From Rhexocercosporidium sp. MPI-PUGE-AT-0058 (Eukaryota > Ascomycota > Leotiomycetes > Helotiales), in NCBI GenBank assembly GCA_020746875.1, contig JAGTJL010000002.1:434001-498000 (forward strand): a DNA stretch of 64,000 nt, given 5' to 3'. Under the pieces are notes generated by a model. The model ran no database searches and was not told the DNA's origin. It saw only the letters and a program-made list of their open reading frames with translations. Position 1 is the first letter of the stretch, and every line of letters starts with the position of its first letter. This document shows positions 48,180-59,306 of this stretch, in pieces. Both the position numbers and the translations under genes were made by a program.

Positions 48180-49081
48180 GCTCCTTCACGGTGTTTTGCT
48201 TATTTACTGACTGATGATGACAACATGGCGAGTTCTTTGTCTAATGCGGGTTCAAAGTTCAATGCAGAATGAATTTCTGAGGCAGTGCTCTCGTGACGGT
48301 GACATAACGACGAAACAGGTATCTCTGAGTACTTGACCAATATTTGGCAAAAGATATCGCATTCAACAAAATGTACCTTCTGCCATAATAGTGATGTTTA
48401 CCAATCCAAACACTCCTACAGTGTGGCTCAACGAGCAAAGGTGTGTGTCTACGAAGTCAAGAAAGTCTAGTGTCTCAATCGTAAAATACGAAACCATCCC
48501 CTGATATGAATTGGCCACACGCCGCCCTGAGACTCTATTATGAACACCGCCTACTTGAAAAACTTACCAAATGTATGTAACTCTGAGGGACATTACACGC
48601 TAACACTCATGCTCTACTCAAGAGACCTCTCAGAGACCGTCAATATGGCCCTCGCTTGTCTAGCTTGCCTCGGAACGGCAGATTCACGCAAAGTGGTAAT
48701 GGTATTCGTATGCTAGAAAGCTTCTTTTATGGCGGCATCCTTACAAGTCACAACGATTGGAACTTAAACAATATAGTTGGTCCCAAGACACCAAAGATCC
48801 CCCCATTCACCAGATATCACCTGCCCGTTTGGGTCGTGAGCCGTGGAGGGAGCCGACAAGGCTCGCCCCATCTTCAGGGATCAGCTGAGAAAATTTGAAA
48901 TCAGTGAAGAGCACTGGGATATGATCACTGAGCCAATCGGTAGGAGCAAGGTGAGACACGTGGAAGTTCAAACAGGAGCCTGGGTCGACAACACGGTGAT
49001 CAGTAAAATGACTGACGGACTTGCTTCCAAACACCACTGCCCAGATCTGCAAAGACTACTGCTTCCGCCATCGATATCAAC
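48180..49081. other. Region between the two P450 genes, possible gene relic
   Basis: This holds the 3' flank of the first P450 and the 5' flank of the second. Frames at 48636-48720 and 48843-49085 (the latter with RPIFRDQLRKFEISEEHWDM) look protein-like in composition but are short, lie in different frames and match no family I know. They may be remnants of a lost cluster gene or leader DNA. Confidence 0.35.
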
Positions 49082-50668
49082 ATGATTTTCGAAAACTTCT
49101 TACTGTTTCTTTGCTGTGGCTTCTTGCTTCTTTTCTTACGCTCGTATGTTTTCCTTCCTCTCTTGTATAATCGCAAAGCTAGAAATAAAGGCTGCGGGAT
49201 AGTGCCAACTGAGCAAACAAGATGGCCTTTAGGAATAGATAAGGTGCGAGTTGGATTGCAAGCCGATCGGGACCAGCGTACACCGGAGTTTGTTACGGAG
49301 AGATTTGAGAACATGGGCCGATACACTTTCAGGATTAGCATTCTCGGGTCCACAAACCTCATCACGGCCGAACCTGCAAATGTTCAAGCAATACTGGCGA
49401 GCCAGTTCACTGATTTTGCGATGGGCGCTACGCGAAAAACAAACCTCAAGTTGGTTCTAGGACGGAGTATTTTCGCTGTTGATGGGAAGGCGTGGCATTC
49501 GGCCCGTGAGGTTGTCCGACCTATTTTCGCCAGAGAAAACATTGCCGATTTGAGCCTCCTGGAAAACCATGTCCAGAAGCTGTTCGCATGCGTGGAAGGT
49601 TCTGGAGTTGAGGCTGGAGAATGGACTCTCCCAGTGAGCCTGGGTGCTCTCTTTCCTTGCCTTACTCTTGATAGTGCGACGGAACTGTTCCTAGGCCAGA
49701 GTACCCACTGCTTGCAAGCTTGGCGTAATGCAGGCGGAACGGCTCACTCTAATGGATTCCAAGGAGCCTTCGAGAAGTTATTGGCGTTGTTGTCAATCCG
49801 AATGAGACTTCGAGGGCTGTACTGGTTGTATGGAAACCGAGAGTTAAAAGTTTGCATGGCTGCGATGCACAACTTCGTGGACGACGCAATTCGCACGGCG
49901 GACGAAGCAAAGCTTGATGGAAGTGCCAAGTCTAAGAAACACGACTTTCTCTATATGCTGAGATCGACTTGTGCCGATCAGGCGGAGGTTAGAGAACAAG
50001 TCCTCGGATTACTGGCTGCTGGAAGAGATACCACAGCAAGTTTGATGAGCTGGGTATTCTACTGCCTTGCTCGAGACGACCGAGTTTGGAAGAAGTTGCG
50101 AGCAGAAGTCATTAACACTTTTGGAGCGTACAGTTCAGACACCGAGACGACACTGCAGGACGTTACTTTCCAGAAGCTCAAGAGCTGCAGATACCTCCAG
50201 TACGTGCTCAATGAAACTTTGCGGCTTCACAGTATTGTAGCGTTCAACAGTCGCATGGCTGTCCGCGATACCACTATACCTACTGGAGGGGGAGCCGATG
50301 GAACACAGCCTGTCTTCGTTCCTGCAGGTACCGAGGTCAACTTTAGCTCTCATGTCATGCATCGCAGGAAAGACTTGTGGGGAGACGACGCCGATACATT
50401 TGTTCCAGAACGCTGGGAAACGGCGAGACCAAGGTGGAGCTATGTACCATTTAATGGAGGACCTCGGCTGTGCATTGGGCAGCAATTCGCGTTGACGGAA
50501 GCAGGGTACGTGATTGTCAGGCTTCTGCAAAGGTTCGATAATATGGAAGGTTTGGATGTAGATAAGAAGAGGGATTACACACATTTCACTGTTGTAGCGA
50601 GTCCGGGAACGCCAAACCACGCGCATGGCTCTGTTAGATGTCGCTTCAGAGCATCGTCGACAACGTAG
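49082..50668 (+). CDS. Cytochrome P450, CYP52-like (alkane / fatty-acid hydroxylase type)
   Basis: A single intronless exon of 528 aa. The N-terminal anchor is MIFENFLLFLCCGFLLLFLR. The CYP52-type signature is visible throughout: TDFAMGATR then LGRSIFAVDGKAWHSAR, the I-helix LLAAGRDTTASLMSW near residues 300-315, the ExxR in NETLRLHSIVAFNSRMAV, and FNGGPRLCIGQQFALTEAGY with the haem Cys near 464. CYP52 enzymes hydroxylate the end of alkanes or fatty acids; in biosynthetic clusters relatives oxidise terminal or near-terminal carbons of alkyl chains. That would suit a reduced polyketide chain, which is inference. Lack of introns is usual for this family and unlike its neighbours. Confidence 0.9.
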   Translation: MIFENFLLFLCCGFLLLFLRSYVFLPLLYNRKARNKGCGIVPTEQTRWPLGIDKVRVGLQADRDQRTPEFVTERFENMGRYTFRISILGSTNLITAEPANVQAILASQFTDFAMGATRKTNLKLVLGRSIFAVDGKAWHSAREVVRPIFARENIADLSLLENHVQKLFACVEGSGVEAGEWTLPVSLGALFPCLTLDSATELFLGQSTHCLQAWRNAGGTAHSNGFQGAFEKLLALLSIRMRLRGLYWLYGNRELKVCMAAMHNFVDDAIRTADEAKLDGSAKSKKHDFLYMLRSTCADQAEVREQVLGLLAAGRDTTASLMSWVFYCLARDDRVWKKLRAEVINTFGAYSSDTETTLQDVTFQKLKSCRYLQYVLNETLRLHSIVAFNSRMAVRDTTIPTGGGADGTQPVFVPAGTEVNFSSHVMHRRKDLWGDDADTFVPERWETARPRWSYVPFNGGPRLCIGQQFALTEAGYVIVRLLQRFDNMEGLDVDKKRDYTHFTVVASPGTPNHAHGSVRCRFRASSTT

Positions 50669-50917
50669 ATCTCTAGAATCACTTTGAAAAAAACTCATGA
50701 GAACGCAATACTTGACATGAACTTAAAACCTATTTCAAATAAAAGACTCTGTGCAATCTAGATTAAGGAGGTTTATACATTCAGGGTTCTGAGACCGTAA
50801 ACAGGAAGGGTTGGATTTGTCGTAATTTCAAGTACCAGATTTTGTGGCAGAAAATCGTTTTTACAATAGTTGAAAACCCGAGATTTGATATATCTGCCCG
50901 TCCTACAGTTCCTCTTA

Positions 50918-51884
50918 CTATAGACCTCGGTATAAAACCCCCTTTAACTTTCCAAAGACTGTGCTTGCGCAAGGAAGTGGAGCTAGCATGTTATTCCTCA
51001 GGTCTGGACATCTCACAGCAAAGACTCCCAAGCCTATCGAGATCAAACCAAGAGCCCAGGGAAAAGCTCTCTTAAGTCCAATCTTCAAAGCCATCTTGAA
51101 GAAATGGTTCTGTCTGTCCCTAACACGTTTGAGATGCACCTGTCTTTCGTTGACCCTGGGGAAAGGTACATTCGGAACATCTCTTCCCAGAAATTCACAC
51201 AGCGGAGCCCATCCATCAGCCAGCCGAAAATTCAAGAGTCTTTCGGATGGTACAGCAGCACGAATCTCTGCATAGTGCCTCGTGTACCTCTCTTTTGCCT
51301 TCGCTCTCATTTCAGTAACATCCTTCGACTCAAAATACCCGTACATGATTTTTCGAATTGTAGTGCCAGCCTTCCCTCCAAACAGGGGCACAAGAAAATC
51401 GATGAAGAAATCGGCGCGATAGCCCCAGGTCGTGCCGAAAATCGCTTCTTCCATACTGGCGTACCACTGCTCGATATCTCGCTCTACGAGGATTACTTTC
51501 GCCTTAGGATAAGCGGCAATGAGTGACGAGGCGAAAAATGATCCCATATCGGTTATGGCTTCGCAAGGACCAAAAATTTGGTCCCATTGCGCACGCGTGA
51601 AGCCATTTCCGTTGTAGTTTGGCAGTGATGGGAAGATGGCATCGCTAGCAGCGCTGAAAATGGGCCAATCCGCGGGTTGCATGGCGGCATTGATGCCGTG
51701 ATGGACATCTTGGTAATTGAGAATTGTGAGCGCTTCACATATAGATGCCGAACCTATTATTAGAATTAGCCATACGTTCTACTTTATTTGGAGAAGCTGA
51801 TCGACCTGTTCTGAGGCATCCCAAAGATAGGACTGCGGTTTCCCGTAGTGGGCGATTGGTCAAAACTTTTGATGCCATTAACAT
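50918..51884 (-). CDS. Sulfotransferase-fold P-loop protein
   Basis: Two exons (51884-51806 and 51753-50918) give 304 aa. An in-frame stop just upstream fixes the ATG at 51884. Residues 20-35 read SLGCLRTGSASICEAL, a variant of the RTGT-x-S phosphosulfate-binding loop of sulfotransferase-like proteins. The family segments ALTILNYQDVHHGINA, WDQIFGPCEAITDM and AKVILVERDIEQWYASM follow; the last carries the usual ERD site. A hydrophobic helix lies near the C-terminus (FPWALGLISIGLGVFAVRC), so it is probably membrane-anchored. Fungal members of this family are common in natural-product clusters, but most have no proven reaction. It may sulfate, or have lost that activity; the altered loop leaves this open. 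Confidence 0.82.
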
Positions 51885-54165
51885 TTCGAGTGCCTATGGC
51901 TCGGAACTTTGGAATTTGTGAAGAAGCAAAATGGAGTGAACAAACATGGCTGTTAAATTCTGACGACTTGAATGCTATTGAATTTCATTTGGGGTGACTT
52001 TAGACACACGTGTTGACTTGCGCGCGGCGAAATTTCACGCTTTCGTCCGAACCCCGTAATGGGGATGCATCGTTCAAAACAAGCATAAAAGTACCCTGAG
52101 ATACTAATCCGCATTCGAGGCCTGTTGATTGTGGTGCGGAAAGTCAATTTCAGCAAGGGATATTGAGACCCTTACAAGGATCACCGGCAGCATTCAACAC
52201 CCCACTAACGACCCTTCGCCGCAGAATAACTGACTCGAGAGTTTTCAATGCGCATCAAATCATATTCAACACTGTTCACATGTGCGCATATTTGATTCAT
52301 CCCGGTCCTATTCTCTTTCTTCGAAGAACTGAACATAACATGAGCAAGCTTGCAAAGGACTTCTGGTTGGTTCAGGGCTGCACTCTTACCCTAGGTTCAC
52401 TTCAAGCACTAGACTCTACGGTGAAACCTAGTCCAAATTAATACACGACAAAAATTTTCGTTTCGTATTACTCTCATAGGCGACATATCTATTATTGTAT
52501 TAGAAAAATAAGAAGAAATAGTGGGAACGGGCGGCGATCGAAAATATGGTTCATTTCAAAGTAAATTTTGGGACACAAACACTAGATGAGCCACCCAAGA
52601 AGTATTCCTTGAGCCTTCACCTACTGCTCAGAAACTTGCTAGCTGAGAGGTCTACGGTAGATTGTTTAGTCTAAGACCCAGTCATGGGGAAAAGGTGAGG
52701 CTGGGTACTCTTGGGTGAAGAAAGTGAGGTCAAGGTAGAATACTTGTAACATGAGAGGGCATATTTCTTGCTGCTGATTTAAGAAAAAGATATTAGCCAA
52801 ATAAAACTTTCTAACGTCTGCGCCTCTCCTTTTCTACCTTCTAATAAATATATACATCAGATATTTAACGTTTGACCGAGCATACAGGAGGTGAACCGGC
52901 TATTAGGCTAGGCACCAAGCGATACAAACTCAGGAATGGGGCTAAAATGCTAAGCGAGGCTCGGTAAACACTCAATCTGGTGACTAGATAATTTGCACTC
53001 TGATAACTGTACTAGCACCAAACGAAAGTAGATATTAAACAGCCAACTTTTGCTATCGCCAATTCAAATAATGAGATTTTATTCTGTTTTGTCGTAGCAT
53101 CCATCGACCCCACGCATCCGAGCATCTTCTAGAGTCCCTGTTCACTAATACCTATACATATCCGCTTCTGATTTCCGTCTTCTCCTCTGCTTCTTTTCCC
53201 GCGCGGTATTGTTTTTGTCCTCCTATCTCTCTATTCGTTTATTGCCTCCATCTTCTCTTAATTCGATTCAAGCGAATTCGCGAAGAATTCAAGAAGAGTG
53301 AAAATCGCGAGTATTCCTAGAATCAAAGTACCAAAAGAGGCAAGAAAAGTATCGACAGTTATCGCATTCTTGCATGTACCTGTTCTTCTTATCAATTAAT
53401 GGAATTTGAAATATTGTGCGTGTCGGATTGAAGAAGCGAAAACGAGGTGGACATGACGGGGAGACAGCGGGACTCGCATTTCGTAAGAGATGAAGCCATC
53501 ACAGAAGGCGTTGGGGCAAAGGCAGTACCTGATATAGAGACGAGGTATGGTGAATAACTTGGCTGCCGATCCTAGTCCCTAGAGATCAGTACTGGTCTCA
53601 GATTACAAGATCTTGAAATTGTGAGACATGTTTTTAAAAGTCAAGTTTTGAAGTGTTGACGTTGTCTACGACACTATGTCAGCTACAGTGATCCGTTGGA
53701 ATTTCCACTCGGAAGATCTTTCCTGGTGTCAACCAGTGATATATTAGAGTTGAGGTGGTGAGTGACGTGAAATAAGCTAGGTCGTTCATGGTCAACTCTA
53801 AATCTAGAAGAGTTTCGTATTTTCTAGGCGAGGATGTTTTCAAGAATATGTATTCAGGAACCTGATACATCCAGTTACGCCATTCATTAATTATCCTTAG
53901 TGGAGTGTGATATTATTTTGATTCAGAAAACCTTTAGAATTACAGCCTATTTGAGACGAAAGTAATCCTCGTATCCTCGGGAGGAAATGCTAAGAAACTG
54001 CCATTTTCCTGCAATCATACATCGTCTAGGATCTTTCTTTGACCTTGATAAAAAAAAATTAGATCGTTGAGACCCCGAAGAAGAACAATGACCAGATAAA
54101 AACAATCAGAACATCTCCTACAACGCCTAGGAAACCCATGATGGAAATATGCGTTTCTGATACTG
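51885..54165. other. AT-rich gene-free region right of the biosynthetic cluster
   Basis: About 2.3 kb has no convincing gene. Much of it (52440-54100) is AT-rich and the longest frames are short and unrecognised. It resembles the AT-rich stretch on the left side of the cluster. Decayed repeats are plausible but none was identified. Confidence 0.45.
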
Positions 54166-56365
54166 TCAAACAATGTGAATAATCGTCGGGGCAACCCCCT
54201 TAAACAACTTGCCTTGCGTATCCAGCTGCAAAGCCCCAACTCTTCGGTAGGTATCGGGCCTCGGCCCTACAACTTTCAAGACAAGACTACAGCCCCGAGA
54301 CTGGCGACCCAAGCCAAAAAGAATGCATGTCACCATTTCTCCCTCCAAAACCTCCACAGGCTCTTCTGGTCCGCGAATATCAAGGTACGCATTGCCCCTC
54401 TCTGCTTCAAAAACAACTTGTGACCATCCGCGGAGCTTTCTGGGCTGAAGTTCAAGCTTTGCATCGATAAGAGGCCCCTCGATTGATACTGAGCCTCCGG
54501 AGACCTTCCCAAAAGGATTAGAGCCAACAATTTCACAGTGTGCTTGTAGAACATTTCTACACCATATAAAATTCTGAGAACATAGGGTGGTTCAGTTCAC
54601 GAGACCACAAAAGCCCATTTGCAATATTGCTTTTTCATAGCCCAGCGAGATATGGGGTACGGAGCTTTTGCGAAAGAAGGCTGGCCAGACCAGAAAGGGC
54701 TGGGAGTCTGTCGGATTCTTTGGTAAGTGCTAATTGCGAATACTCTTGGACGATATCGAACCACAACCTGTGAACATCTTCGGCGAGAACCTCTGGTGCC
54801 ATCACACATGCTATTTTACCTTTCAAACTAAGGGAATCATTGTAAGCGGGCTGTTTTGTAAGCTCCTGGCCCCAGCGGAATTCGCCGCATTCGCATAAGG
54901 TATCGTTTTGGCATTCCCAAAACAGTTCTTCCATATGTACATGCAGTATTCGTGGAGCTAACATTCGTTCCTGATATGCCCAAGCACGGCTCAACAGAGG
55001 GGCGGGATTTTCGGCTGAGTATCGATGAACAATAACTTCGTGGCCATTTCTGAGCTTCAGGCGAGCATACACGACGAAATTGGTGCCAGCAAAGGTTCGA
55101 TGGTACTCGAATGTCTCAACGTTCACCTTCCGATATTGATCGTGTTTGCGCACAGAAGTCCACCTGCTGAAGAAAAGACCTCCACTTGAGTCGGCTGAAG
55201 CTGTAGCTGCGATAGTGAGACAGGACTCGCGATATATTGCGGCCATCTTTCCTGATTCAATCTCCCAGTCTTCTTTATCGTCTTGAACAATGCAGAGTGA
55301 GTCAATCCAAAGATAACGGAAACCAAGTCTTCGTGTGATCTCTACCGCATCTTGAAAGGTCTTCGGGAGCTCTGCAAACGGGATACCGAGATTATGCTGG
55401 GCGATGGTTTTACTAGTAGTTGTAAGCATGCTGGAGTTGTCACCCCCTAGAGAAGACGCAAGTCAGCATATGCAAAGGTAGTGCTGAGGCATTGCAAATC
55501 TACAACCTTCCTCCGGGAAAGGTGAGACGGCATTCAAGTGCATAGAGTCATAAGGAGGAAGGTAACCCCATAATGTTTCGGACTTACAACAGTGGCTCAG
55601 AGTAATGTAGAGGGCGTTGTCATCCTCTAGGGTGGATAGAACAATATCCTGTCCTGTCGCATCAATACCGACGTCAAGAACACGAGTGGGCCGTGAGTTT
55701 CTATCATTTGTCGAGCAGATTGGATGGTCTCCCATGCACACATCCATGTGTTTCTTCGCGAACTCGGAAAGCACATGTATGTCCAGCTCCGCCGGCACGT
55801 GGTCGGCTGGCCCGATGCTCAGACCAGGAGCTTGGGAATCTAGTCCTGGATTATTTCAGTGAAAGGGCTATGAATCAATTAAATTGACTAAATTACCTCC
55901 GGAAGTATAAAATTCCACTGGAAATTCCCACTCGCCAGCTGGACCAATTAATGACACCATAGTAGATGCATGGCGCCTGAGTTGTATTGACAGATTGGCA
56001 CTTTGTAGCGTGTCTCTAGACAAGATGTCTTGGTCAATGACAGACTTGGTAACAGCTGCAATGCCTTCGCAGAGCAGGGAGCATAAATGACATCCAATCT
56101 TGGCAGATGCAATGATACTCCGATACGTCGTCATAATATGGCGGGAAGAGCTGTAATCTCCAAAGCCAGATAAGTCGGCATAGAAATCCCAGTTGAGGTC
56201 GACGCAGCGATTACACGTTGCCCGATGACATGACCAGGAACTGCTGTTAGGTTCATTGCAAAACTTAATACTCCTGTTACCTAATAGTGAAGCTCGGGAA
56301 CAACAATGGGTAACGAGATTAGCGTCCTCACTACACAAATTATTTGACACAGTTGAGCCCTCCAT
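54166..56365 (-). pseudogene. Damaged HET-domain gene
   Basis: Exons 56365-55897, 55845-55588 and 55446 onward read in frame through a good HET domain: YITLSHC joined to WGDNSSM across an intron, GFRYLWIDSLCIVQDD, and LSRAWAYQERMLAPRILHVH. The frame then stops at TGA (54635-54637) right after TPYLAGL, where the family has Trp, and the family text goes on past the stop as NIANGLLWS. The usual APSWSWAS segment, present in the HET gene at 20 kb, is missing. The normal C-terminal region follows in another frame (CEIVGSNPFGKVSGG, then LIDAKLELQPRKLRGW) to a stop at 54166. A stop, a loss and a frame change make a full-length product unlikely. A shortened protein ending at 54635 is possible. Confidence 0.72.
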
Positions 56366-57449
56366 GGTCGGAGGCGTAAGAGGTGAGGAGTTGATGAAGT
56401 GAAGGATCAATGGCGAGACGCTAAGGATGACTTCAACTTTAACATATTTTCACGTGACACGTGTACCACTGGGTTGCATATTGCTTCGTTCTTTCCCGAC
56501 CAGTAAAAATATGATATCTCAGCCACTTTTGAGAATTGCACCTTCTACTACAGAGTTTAGCAAGATCATGTCCAAGTCGAGTCAACTGGCTCTGGCCAAA
56601 TCCGAGTCGATAGGCGCTTTAGAGACTCACTTGAAGTCTTCCGTTCTTATATCCCAACACACTCGGGGTTTTTAATACAAGAAATTCTAATTGCACCCGA
56701 CCTCAGAAAGATAGTCAGGAGCCTAAGTATGAGTTATTTCAATTTAGCTCAAGTCAAATCAGTGTTCTATTGAGACTTAAATCAGTCTGACTGGGACTCA
56801 CTCAACCCTTCAAGTTTCTAGATCTAGAAAGCCCCCGCCACAAAGTAGAGTTAGTTAAATTATATTACTAAAACAATACACTCATTAAACTGGTACAAAT
56901 CGAATCGAAAGCTAGCTGTTTTTTGTTACTTTTCTTGTTTCTGTGCTCTTTCTCTCTCCGTGCTGTTTCTTTCAATCTTCTCTTCCTTTTTCTCTCCTCT
57001 CCTTACTCCCTCTCTTCTGCATCTTCTCCCAAAATATCCACTCCAATTCCAAGTCTACGATCCAAACTCAAATGCCAAATTTCATCATCCCTCCACACCA
57101 CCATCAATCCAGCACCGCAGGGCACAAATTATATCCCTTACCTAGAATCGAACGAAATGAGGGACAACGATCAAGCGAGATATCGTGAAGTCATGAAGAT
57201 CTTATCGTATCAATATCAGTCTGTAATCAGTCCAAAGAGACGAGACAAGAGTACAAAAAGAGCATGAACTCCCAAGTCGAAACAAGGAATCCACAACGTA
57301 AAAATGGACATGGTATATCTGTCCGAGTGCGTGCGTGCGCAAGGCCAAAGAATCAGAGACCCGAGAATAGCTTGGCTCTATTCTCCGAGCTTCGATGCGC
57401 TGCATCGCATAGAATCATGAGGCTCCTGCTCATGGACGTATCCGGAACT
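56366..57449. other. Intergenic region upstream of the damaged HET gene
   Basis: No gene is seen. A pyrimidine-rich run lies at about 56925-57020 on the plus strand. The frames on the plus strand that overlap the next gene are antisense shadows. Confidence 0.45.
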
Positions 57450-59306
57450 TCAATCTCTTCCTTTCCCGTCAACTTGACACTCGTCTTCAATCTCGCTCTC
57501 ATCTCCATCCTCTTCTTCATCACTCTCCTCCTCAGAATCCGTCTCCTCCTCTTCATTGCGAATGAACAGATCACAGATAATCTCACGCATCTTAACCTCC
57601 GCCTCTTCAGGGCTCAAAGCCCTTCGATTCTCCACATGGCGGAGAACAGTTCCCTGCTGTTGCACAGGTGCAGGCATAACCGGTCTCTGAACCTGTACCT
57701 GCGCAGCCTGAGTAGCCACAGGAGCAGCCGGAGGCGCGACCTTAACCTTCTTAACCTCATCCTGCGCCTTCCAAGCATTCTCATGCTTCTCCGGCAAAAC
57801 CCTCTTTTCACCATCAACCGTCTCGCCTTTCAACACTAGTACCCACTCTACGACCTTCTGGTTTCTCTTCATACTCCACCACTTTCGGTCATGATCACAA
57901 GGCGCCAATTTCCTCCTATTCCTCTCCATCAACCCAACCACCTCCCAGCTCCTACTCACCTTGCTCGACGAACAGGCTTTCTGTCTCGCCTCGATCAGCT
58001 TCTGGATCTCCCATTGCGCGTCATCGGGCATTGCTAGGACTCTCTTGCGGAGGGAAGTGAGGTGCTCACTTGGTGACTCGTTGAGAGTCGATTGGCATGT
58101 GGAGAGGAGGGAGAGTGTTTCAGAGGGGGAGGAGAGGCATGGTTTGACGTAGTAGGTTATGGCGGAGTAGGTGTGTGTTGAGAGGAGGGGGACGCCGAAG
58201 AGGGAGGTGCGGGATTTGAGATCCTTTTTGGGGCGATTGCAGCGGAGGAGCCAGGTTTCGTGGATGCTATCTGAGTGCATTGTGATGCTGGTTTCGGTTA
58301 GTTTTGCTTGGGGAGTGGGAACATGAGATGGGGATAGGCAAGCAAACCTGGACGAGGTCGAAGCGAGAGAGTGAGAACTGCTCGATGAGCGGAGAGCTTT
58401 CTTCTCATCCTTACTGCAAACTTCCTGAGCGGTTTTTACCTTTTCCTGAACCACCGAAGCAGAAACAGGAGCAGGAGCAGGAGCAGCAAGCGAAGGGACA
58501 ACAACAGTCTTCACCATCGCCGCTCTCCCCACCGCGTCAGGAAGCATCAAATTCTCATCCACAACCAATCCCGCAAGCCTCATAAGTCTCGGCTTATAAT
58601 CCCTTTGAACACCTACCAACCTCTCCGCTACAAGCGGTAACATGCGTCTCAAACTCCGCAACTCATCTTCTTCCCTCTTACTCCTCCCCTGGACTCCCAT
58701 CCCACTCAACCCCTCCCACGTAACCGCCTCGATAAGAACTCTAACTCTATACTTCTCTACAAACAGCCGACTCCTCAACGCCGCGACCTTCGCCTCCGTT
58801 CCAAGAACAAGCGTCCACGCGCATCGCGGTAGACGCACGAGTCCCACGTCATTCGGCTCAAACACACGCATGCGCTTCGCTTCCTGGACGCGGTCGCCTA
58901 GGAGCTTGAACGCGAAGAGAATGTCGTGACATAGTGGCGCGATGAAAGAATGGGTGCGTGAGAGGTTCAAGTGCGGGAAGCGGAGGAGAGCGCTGTTGAG
59001 AGAAAGGAGGAGGGAGGCTGTTACGGCGCAGACAGCGACGAGCTCCTCGACTATTTCGATGGGGTGCGGGAGCGTCGAGAGATACTTGGTTATATTTGTT
59101 ACGAGGGTGGTGCCGCTGCGGGAGACGGTTATTAGGTCGGTTGGTGGGTGGGTGGTAGGGTCTGAGAAGGGGTTTGCAGTTGGATCTGAATTTGCTGCTG
59201 CGTTTCGAATTGGATTGGGATCTGAATTTGCATTTCGATTTCCGTTTCCACTCCCGTCTGAAACTGGAGTTGGGATAATATTCATGTTGGTACTGGGGAG
59301 GTCCAT
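57450..59306 (-). CDS. Hypothetical fungal protein with acidic C-terminus
   Basis: A 618-aa frame starts at the ATG at 59306 (MDLPSTNMNIIPTPVSDGSG). After an Asn/Pro-rich leader comes a helical region, LITVSRSGTTLVTNITKYLS through VTASLLLSLNSALLRFPHL (about residues 57-115). It loosely resembles the helical N-terminal domains found in fungal STAND-type signalling proteins; this is only a pattern impression. A second conserved-looking block is ETWLLRC, SRTSLFGVPLLSTHTYSAIT and YYVKPCL (about residues 348-390). The tail is rich in Ala, Pro and Gln and ends in a run of Glu/Asp/Ser (SEEESDEEEDGDESEIEDE). No catalytic motif is visible. An undetected intron near residue 330 is possible. I do not recognise a named family. 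Confidence 0.7.
   Translation of the reverse strand: MDLPSTNMNIIPTPVSDGSGNGNRNANSDPNPIRNAAANSDPTANPFSDPTTHPPTDLITVSRSGTTLVTNITKYLSTLPHPIEIVEELVAVCAVTASLLLSLNSALLRFPHLNLSRTHSFIAPLCHDILFAFKLLGDRVQEAKRMRVFEPNDVGLVRLPRCAWTLVLGTEAKVAALRSRLFVEKYRVRVLIEAVTWEGLSGMGVQGRSKREEDELRSLRRMLPLVAERLVGVQRDYKPRLMRLAGLVVDENLMLPDAVGRAAMVKTVVVPSLAAPAPAPVSASVVQEKVKTAQEVCSKDEKKALRSSSSSHSLASTSSRFACLSPSHVPTPQAKLTETSITMHSDSIHETWLLRCNRPKKDLKSRTSLFGVPLLSTHTYSAITYYVKPCLSSPSETLSLLSTCQSTLNESPSEHLTSLRKRVLAMPDDAQWEIQKLIEARQKACSSSKVSRSWEVVGLMERNRRKLAPCDHDRKWWSMKRNQKVVEWVLVLKGETVDGEKRVLPEKHENAWKAQDEVKKVKVAPPAAPVATQAAQVQVQRPVMPAPVQQQGTVLRHVENRRALSPEEAEVKMREIICDLFIRNEEEETDSEEESDEEEDGDESEIEDECQVDGKGRD

Noticed and set aside
55447..55587. 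Minus-strand coding run inside the damaged HET gene
   Set aside because: It lies between a GTAAGT donor and a CTAG acceptor that join SLSHC-type text to WGDNSS; it is an intron.
57264..57839. 191-codon plus-strand frame
   Set aside because: Antisense to the 618-aa gene over much of its length, with skewed Leu/Arg composition from the reverse of an acidic tail.
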